Assembly (NCBI GenBank): GCA_017469565.1
Contig: JAFUGC010000002.1
Location: 1 to 35,164 of the forward strand
DNA from: Clostridia bacterium
GTDB taxonomy: Bacteria > Bacillota > Clostridia > TANB77 > UBA1234
DNA length: 35,164 nucleotides
Direction of reading: 5' to 3'
The translations under genes and the position numbers were made by a program. Below, piece after piece: positions 9,149 to 17,942 of the stretch. Every line of letters begins with the position of its first letter. Within the stretch, counting starts at the first letter, position 1. A model generated the notes under the pieces. It ran no database searches. It saw nothing but the letters and a program-made list of their open reading frames with translations, and was not told the DNA's origin.

Positions 9149-9874
9149 TTATTCTTCATCAATGATTTTTAGGAATGATTCTTCAAGGGAAGAATTTGTT
9201 TTAGCCTTTTCTTTAAACTCTTCCACAGTTCCCGTAAAGATTACTTTTCCCTTATCAATGACAGCAATCTTATCACAAATTTTTTCTGCAACATCTAATA
9301 CATGAGTAGAAAAGAAAACGGTATTTCCCTCTTCTGCATGTTTTTTCATCAGTTGTTTTAAAATATAGGAAGCCTTTGGATCAAGACCTGTCAATGGTTC
9401 GTCCAAAATCCAGTTTTTTGGCTGGTGCATTAACACACTAATAATTAAAAGTTTTTGTTTCATCCCATGAGAATATGTTTGTATCCTATCATTTAGGTTA
9501 CTAACAATTTCAAACTCAGTTGCAAGAGTATTTATCTTTTCTAATCTCTCCCCAGGTTCCACATCATAAACATCACCAATAAAATTTAAATACTCAAGTC
9601 CCGTTAGCTTTTCAAATATTTCAGGAGTGTCCGGAACAAATCCAAAACGCTTTTTTGCTTCTACAGGCTCTTTAGAAATACTAATACCATCAATCAAAAT
9701 ATCACCTTCATCAATATTTAAGATTCCAGTAATCATATCAATCGTAGTGGTCTTTCCTGCCCCATTTTGACCAATGATACCAAATACCCTTCCATCTTCT
9801 ATTGTAAGGTTCATATTATCTATGACCTTTGTACCTTTCACATAAGATTCACTCACATTTTTTATCTCAATCAT
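9149..9874 (-). CDS. ABC exporter ATP-binding subunit
   Basis: This 241-residue ATPase has Walker A GQNGAGKTT (35-43), the signature motif in the SHGMKQ variant (135-140), Walker B ending ILDEP (156-160), the D-loop LTGLDP and the H-loop STHVLD. SHGMKQ-type signatures are common in drug, bacteriocin and EcsA-like exporters, as opposed to importers. It energises the permease encoded immediately downstream. The start follows GGAGAAATACA. It lies 22 bases after the flavin reductase gene. No substrate can be inferred. Confidence 0.95.
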   Translation of the reverse strand: MIEIKNVSESYVKGTKVIDNMNLTIEDGRVFGIIGQNGAGKTTTIDMITGILNIDEGDILIDGISISKEPVEAKKRFGFVPDTPEIFEKLTGLEYLNFIGDVYDVEPGERLEKINTLATEFEIVSNLNDRIQTYSHGMKQKLLIISVLMHQPKNWILDEPLTGLDPKASYILKQLMKKHAEEGNTVFFSTHVLDVAEKICDKIAVIDKGKVIFTGTVEEFKEKAKTNSSLEESFLKIIDEE

Positions 9875-9896
9875 TGTATTTCTCCATTCTCTCAGC

Positions 9897-10454
9897 TTAT
9901 TTCTTCACTGAAAACCCAAATTTTCCAATGTTCTCTCCAAGGGTATAATATTTTCCATGTGAATATGTGATTGGATTTGCTTTCTCAAATGCAAATCTAC
10001 CACTCTCTTCAAAGTAGGTTTCATCCGCATTCACACCTAAAACTTTTGCCATGAACATGGTATGTGAGCCAAGCTCTTTCATCTCCACAACCTGACATTC
10101 AATGGAGATTGGACTTTCTTTGATTAATGGACATGATACAAAATTAGCTCTTTCCTTTGTCAAATGACACTCTTCAAACTTATCGTAATCCTTACCACTT
10201 CTCACCCCACACCAGTCCGTAGCATATGCTAAATCTTTGGTGGTCAAATTAATCACAAACTCTTTTGTTTCTTTTATTATCTCATAAGAATAACGCTCTG
10301 GCCTTATGGAGATATATGTCATTGCAGGGTCCGTACAAATAGTACCTGTCCAAGCAACCGTTATAATATTAGCTTTTTCAAAACTTCCGCAAGTCACCAT
10401 GACTGCTGGAAGTGGATACACCATAGTGCCAGGCTTCCATAGAACTTTACTCAT
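9897..10454 (-). CDS. Flavin reductase-like (FMN-binding split-barrel) protein
   Basis: This 185-residue protein belongs to the flavin reductase/flavoredoxin group. It opens with KPGTMVYPLPAVMVTC, then ANIITVAWTGTICTDPAMTYISI and ERYSYEIIKETKEFVINLTT, the FMN-binding core of the split barrel. Proteins of this group transfer electrons via FMN in anaerobes; the partner here is unknown. I chose the ATG at 10454, which has GGGGTGAATTT before it; an in-frame ATG at 10496 has no ribosome site. It sits between a two-component system and an ABC exporter on the same strand. Confidence 0.88.
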   Translation of the reverse strand: MSKVLWKPGTMVYPLPAVMVTCGSFEKANIITVAWTGTICTDPAMTYISIRPERYSYEIIKETKEFVINLTTKDLAYATDWCGVRSGKDYDKFEECHLTKERANFVSCPLIKESPISIECQVVEMKELGSHTMFMAKVLGVNADETYFEESGRFAFEKANPITYSHGKYYTLGENIGKFGFSVKK

Positions 10455-10505
10455 AAATTCACCCCATATATAGACACTTTTCTTGCAATAGGACATTGAT
10501 ATCCT

Positions 10506-11711
10506 CTATATAATCACTCTAAAACTAATCATCCCATCTTTTGTCACATACGCATTGATTTTTCCTTTATGCATGTCCACAATTGTTTTGGCAATAGAAA
10601 GACCAATCCCATAGCCTTCTTTTTTCTTATTTCTAGACTCGTCACCTCTATAAAATCTATCAAATAACTTTTCCGTATTGATACTCTCCACATTCTCACA
10701 GGTATTGGCTATTTCAAATTTTGTTGTCTTTCCATGGCGCTCTGCTGTTATTTTAATAGTACCATTATCAGGTGTGTATTTGATACTATTATCTAAAAGT
10801 ATGGTAATTAATTGTTTCATTAGATCCTGATCTGCAACAATATTCACATTCATATCCTTGTTAAATTCCACATTCTTATTCTGTGTTAGTGCCTTAAAAT
10901 CATTAATGCATTCTTCTAAGATTTCTGAAAGTGAAAATTCTGATACCGTAAGATTTTTCTTTTCCTCTTCCATATTAGCTAGACTAAGTAAGTTTTTGAT
11001 TAATAAATTTAATCTGCTAGTCTGGTTCTTGATACTTTCAATCCATTCATTATCTTCTCCCACCGTCATCTCTAGCACATCAATATCCGCATCAATGACT
11101 GCAAGGGGCGTTTTTAACTCATGTCCTGCATTGGTAATGAATTGCTTTTGCTGTTCAAAATTAGCAAGAAGTGGTCTTAAGACTCTTTTAGAAATAGAAG
11201 TAATAATGATGAATATCAAAAGCCATATAAAAAATACAATTTCTAGTGATTCTATGGTGGTAATCTCATGACTTCTTAGTTGAATGGTAGAATCCAAGAA
11301 TACAATAAACACATAATCATCTTTTGAAACTTTTTTATATTTATAGTTATCATAAAATCCAGATTTCACCGGTTTTGAAATGATATTTTGCACCATTTCT
11401 GTTGCCTCATCGATACTCACAGAAGCAATATATTGCGTATTAATATCTAATATCTTACCAGACATGTCCACTTTTGCCGTAAAATATCTTGTGGAATATT
11501 TTGTTTCTCGAGTAAAGAAATTGTTATCCAGCGTATTTCGATACTCAGGAATAACACCATTATTCTCTACAATTAAATTAATGATACTATCAATCTGCCT
11601 ATTAATAATCTGATAGTGTGCAAACACTACTATTCCATAAATAAGCCCCGTTGTAGCAATAATCACACTCATGGTAATCAAAATAAATTTGATTTGTAAA
11701 TTTTTTATCAT
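10506..11711 (-). CDS. Sensor histidine kinase
   Basis: This 401-residue kinase has membrane segments at about 8-31 and 155-174, flanking an extracytoplasmic sensor region of about 120 residues. The phospho-acceptor is His197 in AGHELKTP. The ATPase part has the N-box DNSIKYTPDNG, the F-box FDRFYRGDES and the G-box GYGIGLSIAK. Only about 20 residues separate the second membrane segment from the His box, so there is no room for a normal HAMP domain. The gene overlaps its response regulator by 4 bases (ATGA arrangement). The signal is unknown. Cytoplasmic membrane; phosphorylates the regulator encoded upstream. Confidence 0.96.
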   Translation of the reverse strand: MIKNLQIKFILITMSVIIATTGLIYGIVVFAHYQIINRQIDSIINLIVENNGVIPEYRNTLDNNFFTRETKYSTRYFTAKVDMSGKILDINTQYIASVSIDEATEMVQNIISKPVKSGFYDNYKYKKVSKDDYVFIVFLDSTIQLRSHEITTIESLEIVFFIWLLIFIIITSISKRVLRPLLANFEQQKQFITNAGHELKTPLAVIDADIDVLEMTVGEDNEWIESIKNQTSRLNLLIKNLLSLANMEEEKKNLTVSEFSLSEILEECINDFKALTQNKNVEFNKDMNVNIVADQDLMKQLITILLDNSIKYTPDNGTIKITAERHGKTTKFEIANTCENVESINTEKLFDRFYRGDESRNKKKEGYGIGLSIAKTIVDMHKGKINAYVTKDGMISFRVII

Positions 11712-12376
11712 AAAATCGTCTCCAATATGTAACCATTATCCTTACTAATTGAAATATTGGCATCTAGTGCCTTAAATTTATCTTGCAAATAGGACATATA
11801 CATGGATACTGCCGTTTCATCTTCCGAATCATTTTCCCATACCTTTTTATTTAGTTCCTTGGCGGTAATCGTTCTATTCTGATTTTTTAATAGCATCTCC
11901 ATGATTTCACATTCCTTATGATTCAAATGTAAATTCGTTTTTGCATTCGAAAGCTGAGAACTTTCCTTATTAAATATGATATTTCCAATACTGAATTGTT
12001 CTTTCTTTTCCTCGTTAATTCTAAGGAGTGCCCTAACCCTTGCCAATAATTCTTTTCTGTTAAATGGTTTGGTAAGATAATCATTGGCACCAGCATCTAA
12101 GCCATCTACTTTATCTTCTACCTGAGATTTTGCGGTAAGAAGCATGACTGGCGTATTGACTCCGGAACTCCTCATCTTCTTTAATGCTTCAATACCATCC
12201 ATCACGGGCATCATGACATCTAAAATAATCAAGTCAAAATTTTCCTGCTGCGTCTTCTCTAAAGCATCTTTTCCATTATAAACATTCGTCACATCATAAT
12301 CACTAAACTCTAAAATGGTTTTTAGTGCCTTTGCCAGTTCCGCCTCATCTTCTGCCATTAAAATCTTTTCTTTCAT
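11708..12376 (-). CDS. OmpR/PhoB-family response regulator
   Basis: This 222-residue regulator has a receiver domain (acidic pair Glu9/Asp10, phospho-acceptor Asp53 in ILDVMMPVMD, and LTAKS and KPF with conserved Thr/Lys). A C-terminal winged helix contains HLNHKECEIMEMLLKN and WENDSEDETAVSMYMSYL. It is the cognate partner of the downstream kinase, with stop and start overlapping. The start follows AAAGGTG at a 10-base distance. Target genes cannot be inferred. The flavin reductase and ABC exporter genes downstream are candidates by position only. Confidence 0.96.
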   Translation of the reverse strand: MKEKILMAEDEAELAKALKTILEFSDYDVTNVYNGKDALEKTQQENFDLIILDVMMPVMDGIEALKKMRSSGVNTPVMLLTAKSQVEDKVDGLDAGANDYLTKPFNRKELLARVRALLRINEEKKEQFSIGNIIFNKESSQLSNAKTNLHLNHKECEIMEMLLKNQNRTITAKELNKKVWENDSEDETAVSMYMSYLQDKFKALDANISISKDNGYILETIL

Positions 12377-12453
12377 ATTTCATCCGCACCTTTCTTCTTT
12401 TTGGAACATTCCAGAACCACTGAAAAATTAACAGTTTTTGTATTTGTCTCCCA

Positions 12454-13050
12454 TTACTCATTCAGCATATTTTTAATTGTCTGCATGTTTAAATCTGTTG
12501 TTGCAATCTCACTGGCACACCTTTTTAATTCTTCTGCAATGAGCTCTGGATTTTTGATATTCTTTTTGTACTTCATTTCATGCTCCAAACTAGACCAAAA
12601 ATCCATGGCGATTGTTCTAATTTGAATCTCCACATATACCGGTTTAATTTCTCCCGCCAAATCAAGCTGTAATTCAAAAATAATATGGTAGCTTCTATAT
12701 CCATTTGGCTTTGGATTCTTGATATAATCCTTTTCCATGACCACCTTTAAATCATGATAGCCCTTTAACATTTTCACTACCTCATAAACATCATCTATGT
12801 ATGCACAAATAATCCTGATTCCTGCTGCATCATATACCTTAGTAAGGGCATTTTCTAGTGTGACATCAAACCCTTTTCTGACTAGTTTTTCCTTCATGCT
12901 CTCTTCTGATTTCACCCTTGATGTAATATACTCAATAGGGTCCTTATCATTTTTGACAATCTTATATTTTCTGATAATATCAAGCTTGGCGGTAATGTTT
13001 GCAATTGCTCCTTCTAATAAAACAATTGACTCTTTATAAAAACTCTCCAT
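12454..13050 (-). CDS. Small alarmone synthetase (RelQ/YjbM-like)
   Basis: The 198-residue protein consists of a single RelA/SpoT synthetase domain with no HD hydrolase or TGS/ACT domains. Diagnostic blocks are ITSRVKSEESMKEKL, DAAGIRII, KNPKPNGYRSYH and VEIQIRTIAMDFWSSLEHEMKYK. Small alarmone synthetases make (p)ppGpp from ATP and GDP or GTP, often in response to envelope stress. The start follows AAAGGAAGTAGTGT. It lies 39 bases downstream of the broken zinc-ribbon gene and about 80 bases upstream of the response regulator. It is closer in length to RelQ/RelP proteins than to full Rel. Confidence 0.93.
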   Translation of the reverse strand: MESFYKESIVLLEGAIANITAKLDIIRKYKIVKNDKDPIEYITSRVKSEESMKEKLVRKGFDVTLENALTKVYDAAGIRIICAYIDDVYEVVKMLKGYHDLKVVMEKDYIKNPKPNGYRSYHIIFELQLDLAGEIKPVYVEIQIRTIAMDFWSSLEHEMKYKKNIKNPELIAEELKRCASEIATTDLNMQTIKNMLNE

Positions 13051-13088
13051 ACACTACTTCCTTTCAAATTGACACCTTCTACAACATT

Positions 13089-13565
13089 TTAAACTTTGTA
13101 CCCATCTACATAATAAGATATACTTTCATCTGGTACCTCTTTGCCTTTAATATGTTTCTCATATTCCACATTCTTTTCAATGATTTCAGGCTTATTTGGC
13201 ACTGTTGATTGAACAACATCCTTTTTTGATTTTTTTCTGGAGAATACGTTCATAAATGCTGTGCACCCCAAAAGCAATAAAATACAGGAAATGATAGCCA
13301 TGACAATCGCTGTCGCATTTTGCCCTCTTATATAGTTTAGAATAGCAAATACTAATGGATATAATTGCAAAAATATACTCATATAACCAATCAAAAACAA
13401 TATTGTGTCGTTGATTTTAAAATCTTTTTTATAATCTGCAATACACTTGCTAGTAGTATCATTCATTAAAAAAGTATATTCCTTTCCCTCAAGGCTAATT
13501 TTAAACAGCCATAATGGTAAGTACATGTCTTGTTCGTCTAGTGTATGAATTCTAGCATCTACCAC
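13089..13565 (-). CDS. C-terminal part of a frameshifted TFIIB-type zinc-ribbon membrane protein
   Basis: This frame supplies the second half of the protein whose first half is encoded at 13552-14205. It contains YLPLWLFKISLEGKEYTFLMN, followed by two membrane segments (about residues 52-72 and 80-102 of this piece) and a charged tail. Zinc-ribbon proteins of this family in Clostridia usually have a block of the type LPVWLL..GK.YTFAMNG.TGK in one chain with the ribbon. Reading this frame upstream past its GTG gives the continuous stretch GKEQKTIGGVVDARIHTL. That would join the N-terminal half smoothly if one base were removed near 13595-13602. No ribosome site precedes the GTG, so an independent start is doubtful. 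Confidence 0.7.
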   Translation of the reverse strand: MVDARIHTLDEQDMYLPLWLFKISLEGKEYTFLMNDTTSKCIADYKKDFKINDTILFLIGYMSIFLQLYPLVFAILNYIRGQNATAIVMAIISCILLLLGCTAFMNVFSRKKSKKDVVQSTVPNKPEIIEKNVEYEKHIKGKEVPDESISYYVDGYKV

Positions 13566-14205
13566 ACCGCCTATGGTCTTCTGCTCTTTTCCCTGAAAGT
13601 GTAGTCAGTGATAAATTTTCTAGCTCACTCTTTGCTCTTAAAACTGCTTTCTCTTTGGAAGAAAAATCCGTCTTTGCTTCTGCATAAACCCCACTTAAAT
13701 AAGTAGGATGGAATTCTACCATCTTAGAATAATCAAATGGTTCTACCGCTGCAAGTAAATTGTCCGGCATATTTTTACTTTCCTCTTGCGGCACTATCAT
13801 TTTTTCCTGTAATTTTCGTTCAAGATGATAATAAGTGTATCTTCTTATACCATCCTTATAATCATAAGCACTCGTAGAAAGGGTAGACTTTTGGTAAAAA
13901 TCACAGGCAAAAGTGTACACACTATATGGCACATAAATTGCTTCACAGCTTACTATCTGATAATGCAATTTAAAACTTTTAGGAAAACTAGGAGATTTGG
14001 CGATAAATCTTTTCACCTCTTCTATTGCAGAATTCTTATCATTTTTAAATGGAACAATTCCACTCGGCAAATACATCTCATCCAATTTTTCTTTCATCAA
14101 CTGTGTGCTTCCACAATACACACAGTTGGTATGAGCATCAGTTTCATCCATCAAAAGTTCTGCACCACAGCTACTACACTTATAAATATTACTTGTTTTG
14201 TCCAT
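13552..14205 (-). CDS. N-terminal part of a frameshifted TFIIB-type zinc-ribbon protein
   Basis: The 217-residue product starts with a Cys4 zinc ribbon (Cys10, Cys13, Cys28, Cys31). It continues with VPFKNDKNSAIEEVKRFI and VPYSVYTF, typical of a Clostridial TFIIB-type zinc-ribbon family of unknown function. Its last 13 residues (KRAEDHRRCGRC and the stop) do not resemble the family. The +1 frame over the same bases continues the family sequence into 13089-13565. The break lies at or near a GGGAAAA run (about 13596-13602). This could be a real frameshift mutation, a sequencing or assembly error, or less likely recoding. The ribosome site (GAGAAGAAG) is weak. Confidence 0.72.
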   Translation of the reverse strand: MDKTSNIYKCSSCGAELLMDETDAHTNCVYCGSTQLMKEKLDEMYLPSGIVPFKNDKNSAIEEVKRFIAKSPSFPKSFKLHYQIVSCEAIYVPYSVYTFACDFYQKSTLSTSAYDYKDGIRRYTYYHLERKLQEKMIVPQEESKNMPDNLLAAVEPFDYSKMVEFHPTYLSGVYAEAKTDFSSKEKAVLRAKSELENLSLTTLSGKRAEDHRRCGRC

Positions 14206-14233
14206 CTTCTTCTCTCCCTTAGTATTTCACTTA

Positions 14234-15391
14234 TCAGATATGATTTCTCAACTCTTCTAGCTTTCCAAGTACCTCTTCATTCATTCTCGTTCTCACAGTC
14301 ACAATCGGTTCTACATTTTCAATGTTTTTCATGCCACTGGTTATCTCCATCATAAATTTTGCAGCCATTGGTGCCCAAGTGCCATTCTCAATGTATGCTA
14401 CTCTTCTGTTCTGATATCCTTTGGATTTTAAAAGCCTTAAGAAATACTCTACCACTGGCATAAGTTCTGCATTATAGGTTGGAGAAGCTACTACTAAATT
14501 TTTGTATTTGAATGCCTCTCCTACTGCCTCGGTAATATCTGCTCTTGTTAAATCGATTAGTTTTACTGCCTTTCCAGACTCTTTTAGTAACTCCTCTAAT
14601 TTTGTGCAAACCTCCATGGTGAAATCATGCATAGAGCCGCAAGCAATCAAAACACCATCAGATTCTGGCTCATATTTACTCCAGGTATCATACTTATCAA
14701 TATAGAATTTCAAGTTTTCTGTAAGTACAGGTCCATGTAATGGGCATATTTTTTGAATTTCTAAAGAAGCTACTTTTTTCAATAATGCTTGCACTTGAAC
14801 TCCATATTTACCAACAATATTGATATAATATCTTCTTGCTTCATCCAGCCAAGTTTCCTCATTTTCTATTTCATGAACGATTCCAAACTTTCCAAATGCA
14901 TCTGCAGTAAATAATAATTTTTCTGTTTCTTCATATTCCATCATTACCTCTGGCCAGTGAACCATTGGTGCCATGATGAATCTTAACTGATGCGTTCCTA
15001 AATCTAAAGTACTATTTTCGCCAACCACAATCTGACGCTCTGCTAGATTCTTAATATCGAAAAATTGTGGAATAAAGGCAAATACTTTTGCATTACTCAC
15101 TAATTTCATGTTAGGATATTTTTCTGCTAAAGTTTTGATATTATAACTATGATCCGGCTCCATGTGAGAAATAATCAAATAATCTGGCTCTTTTCCCGCT
15201 AACGCAGTTTCAATATTTGCTAGCCATTCTTCACTTGCTCTTTTATCTACCGTATCCATGATAGCAATTTTTTCGTCAAGAATGATGTAGGAGTTATAAG
15301 TAACTCCATCTTTTAATGGATACTGTCCCTCAAAAATATCTAAATCCTTATCTGCAAATCCTACGTTCATTATATTTTCTGTTATCTTCAT
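14234..15391 (-). CDS. A-type flavoprotein (FprA family diiron flavodoxin, O2/NO reductase)
   Basis: This 385-residue protein combines an N-terminal metallo-beta-lactamase fold and a C-terminal flavodoxin domain (GVLIACGSMHDFTMEVCTKL onward). All diiron ligands are visible: His76, Glu78, Asp80 (HMEPDHS), His in MVHWPE, Asp in FTADAFGKFG and His in CPLHGPV. Such proteins reduce O2 to water or NO to N2O with electrons from rubredoxin or reduced flavin, protecting anaerobes. No C-terminal rubredoxin is fused, so it is not flavorubredoxin. I chose the ATG at 15391, because AAAAGGAGATAAAA precedes it; an upstream in-frame ATG at 15415 would bury that ribosome site inside the gene. Confidence 0.95.
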   Translation of the reverse strand: MKITENIMNVGFADKDLDIFEGQYPLKDGVTYNSYIILDEKIAIMDTVDKRASEEWLANIETALAGKEPDYLIISHMEPDHSYNIKTLAEKYPNMKLVSNAKVFAFIPQFFDIKNLAERQIVVGENSTLDLGTHQLRFIMAPMVHWPEVMMEYEETEKLLFTADAFGKFGIVHEIENEETWLDEARRYYINIVGKYGVQVQALLKKVASLEIQKICPLHGPVLTENLKFYIDKYDTWSKYEPESDGVLIACGSMHDFTMEVCTKLEELLKESGKAVKLIDLTRADITEAVGEAFKYKNLVVASPTYNAELMPVVEYFLRLLKSKGYQNRRVAYIENGTWAPMAAKFMMEITSGMKNIENVEPIVTVRTRMNEEVLGKLEELRNHI

Positions 15392-15453
15392 TTTTATCTC
15401 CTTTTCTTCATTCATTTGTGCAACTAATATACACTCCTATTGCACATCTAATC

Positions 15454-17373
15454 TTAAATATCAATCCTATCCTTCAGCTTTTGAAATGCCTCCTTGATGC
15501 TTCCTTTCTTTCCCTCTTCATTCATCTCATTTCTAATAGCAAATGTTAATAAAATAACACCAACGGATAGCAAATACACCCACCACGGAACACTATACCA
15601 AAAGTCTTTTGTTAATTTTAACATATTGACAACGATGGCAATCAAACTTGTCAAAAACAATGGGCCAAACTTTCTTAAGTACCCAAAGATACTTGCTATC
15701 ACTAAAAATGTAATAAAAATCATCGCATCCGTAATGCCTGTATAAAGACTAAGCGCATACCAATATAAAATAGCTCCCACAATATATTCTATTGTTTTAT
15801 AATCACCACCTGATGTTTTAATGACTGTTCTAGTAATCAAATAAGTGCAAATCAAGTATCCTAAAATATTTGCTAAGGTAATTTCTAAACCAATGTCAGA
15901 TATCAGATTTTGATATATGACTAAACCTGATAAATAAGCAATCACCTTAAATGGATTCTTTTCCTCAAAACAAATGGCATGAATCACACTCCAGATTAAT
16001 GCAATAGTAGCACTCAAATAAATATTTAGTTCAAATTTCCATACCATGAGTACAAAATAAATCACTGACATTAAAGTAGAGGTACTCATTTGTCTTTTTA
16101 ACAACGAACGAACAGTTACTAATATTAGGCATACCCATGCCAATATGGTATTCAAAGCAAAAACAATATGTATTTTTTCAAATAAATCATAAAAGAAAAT
16201 GGATGGAATCACCGCAAGCATTGGAACAATATCAAGCATTCCAACTTCTTCCCTATCATACACTCTGATATAAATCATATACGCAATACCTAAAAATACT
16301 AAAACCAGAAATGAAGCCAATGTCATATCAATATTCAGAGTAATGAACGATAAAATAAAAGACAAAATAATAAAATTCCTTAATTCATCCTTTGCACTTA
16401 TTTTCTCTATGATAATTTCAATCATAGTAGTAACAGGAAGGATATATTTAACATATTGCGTAGCATTCATCAATTGTAAAACAGCTAACAACGTAAAATT
16501 AAATGCTATATATGCAATCACCTTATAAGATAATTTTTTGTATACCACATAATTAATTGCATAAAGAATAACCACAACCATAGACATAATTAACAATTTC
16601 ATATCAAATCCAATATGGAAACTTTTTAAGGAAATTATTGTTAATACTGTCATAAGCACATTGATATTGAAAAATGTTCTATTATCTTCCGTTTTTTCTT
16701 TTAGCACATAATAATTTAATATGAGAAGAAGACAACTTAGAATATTAAATACTGTTGCACTAGCAAATATCCATTTGAATATCAATGACAAAAATGTAAT
16801 AACTATCAAAGTATTAAATGTGTATCTTACAAATTTTTGATACATATCCTCGTAATACTTCATTCCAACAAACTTTATGATACAACTTAAAATGAAAAGA
16901 TATATTTGTATTCCAAGTAAAATATGATAAAAATCACTACTAAAAATTTTTACAAAAAATATGACAAAAAGAACCTGAAACACAATACTAGTTACAGACA
17001 AAGGCCTGGCAGATTTTCTAATGGATTCTTCAAAATATAAGCCTGTTAAAAATACAGAACCTATTGTAAAATATACATACTTGCCTGCACCTGTCAGTGA
17101 CAAATACTCTCCCAAAAATCCAAATGCGGATATAGCAAACAACACAATTGGTATATATGCCATAGCAAGATAATAAAATGTCTTCGAAGTTTGTTCTAGT
17201 TTTAATTTCTTATCAGATACATAACTCAATCCCAAAAATACAAATGTCAAAAGAATCATAACCGCAAGTTTTATCATATCCGGTGTGGTATTCCAAGTAG
17301 ATAATAAAAATACAACAGCTGATAAAACAATGAGTATGGCACCTGCAATTAAAATAAGTTTATTTTTATTCAT
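15454..17373 (-). CDS. Large polytopic membrane protein (DUF2157/SCO7613-like)
   Basis: This 639-residue protein is built almost entirely of membrane segments, about 20 of them. The N-terminal block LIAGAILIVLSAVVFLLSTW and the C-terminal block FWYSVPWWVYLLSVGVILL followed by a charged tail resemble the SCO7613/DUF2157 type of membrane proteins. Their function is unknown. There are no nucleotide-binding or enzymatic motifs. The start follows AACGGAGGATTTTT. It lies between the L,D-transpeptidase-like gene and the flavoprotein gene on one strand. Family assignment is by pattern and only moderately sure. Confidence 0.8.
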   Translation of the reverse strand: MNKNKLILIAGAILIVLSAVVFLLSTWNTTPDMIKLAVMILLTFVFLGLSYVSDKKLKLEQTSKTFYYLAMAYIPIVLFAISAFGFLGEYLSLTGAGKYVYFTIGSVFLTGLYFEESIRKSARPLSVTSIVFQVLFVIFFVKIFSSDFYHILLGIQIYLFILSCIIKFVGMKYYEDMYQKFVRYTFNTLIVITFLSLIFKWIFASATVFNILSCLLLILNYYVLKEKTEDNRTFFNINVLMTVLTIISLKSFHIGFDMKLLIMSMVVVILYAINYVVYKKLSYKVIAYIAFNFTLLAVLQLMNATQYVKYILPVTTMIEIIIEKISAKDELRNFIILSFILSFITLNIDMTLASFLVLVFLGIAYMIYIRVYDREEVGMLDIVPMLAVIPSIFFYDLFEKIHIVFALNTILAWVCLILVTVRSLLKRQMSTSTLMSVIYFVLMVWKFELNIYLSATIALIWSVIHAICFEEKNPFKVIAYLSGLVIYQNLISDIGLEITLANILGYLICTYLITRTVIKTSGGDYKTIEYIVGAILYWYALSLYTGITDAMIFITFLVIASIFGYLRKFGPLFLTSLIAIVVNMLKLTKDFWYSVPWWVYLLSVGVILLTFAIRNEMNEEGKKGSIKEAFQKLKDRIDI

Positions 17374-17411
17374 AAAAATCCTCCGTTTATTATATCATTT
17401 TTGATATTACT

Positions 17412-17942
17412 CTAAAAAATTAAGATTCTTGTATTTCCATCAACACTTTCTATTATTTTTTTCATTATCTCACATTCTACTGCAACACAACCAGCAGTTG
17501 GACCTTTATCGACCGCATGCAAAAATACGGCACTTCCCTTCCCAGGAATATTTTGGGGATTGCATTTGATTTCAATAAGATATTCATAACTCTTTGGATA
17601 ATCGATAAGATGCTCCGCAGATTGCCAGTCCTTTTCTACGTTTGAGATATCTACAAGCTGGTTATAATATTTGGAATTTGCATCATCCACCCAATACAAA
17701 TTTTCATTGATTGCCAAATATGGCACATGCAAATGATTTGTAAACGCAGTTTCTGGATGCATTCCCATAGCAATTCCTAAATCAAATTCTCCGATTGGAG
17801 TTTTCAAATCTCCCTCCACTTTATGCTCTGTCGCTCCATTTCTTCCTATGAATGCGCATGTATGAATATGACACTTTGGAAAACTTAATATGGCATTACT
17901 CTCATTTAAAACTTTCACAACAATCTTATTTTCTAATTCCAT
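17412..17942 (-). CDS. L,D-transpeptidase-like (YkuD fold) protein without export signal
   Basis: The 176-residue protein carries YkuD signatures: ATEHKVEGDLKTPIGEF (37-53) and the active-site stretch with His142, Gly151 and Cys152 (LHAVDKGPTAGCVAV). YkuD enzymes form 3-3 cross-links in peptidoglycan or attach proteins to it, and normally act outside the membrane. This one has no signal peptide, membrane anchor or LysM, so it is either exported by another route or acts on a soluble substrate. Its ATG lies inside the end of the nitroreductase gene (10-base overlap). The nearest AGGAG is too far upstream, so translational coupling is likely. Confidence 0.88.
   Translation of the reverse strand: MELENKIVVKVLNESNAILSFPKCHIHTCAFIGRNGATEHKVEGDLKTPIGEFDLGIAMGMHPETAFTNHLHVPYLAINENLYWVDDANSKYYNQLVDISNVEKDWQSAEHLIDYPKSYEYLIEIKCNPQNIPGKGSAVFLHAVDKGPTAGCVAVECEIMKKIIESVDGNTRILIF

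Noticed and set aside
13825-14355. A 176-codon plus-strand frame opposite the zinc-ribbon and flavoprotein genes
   Set aside because: It spans two minus-strand genes and their spacer, with a sequence typical of antisense low-complexity translation.
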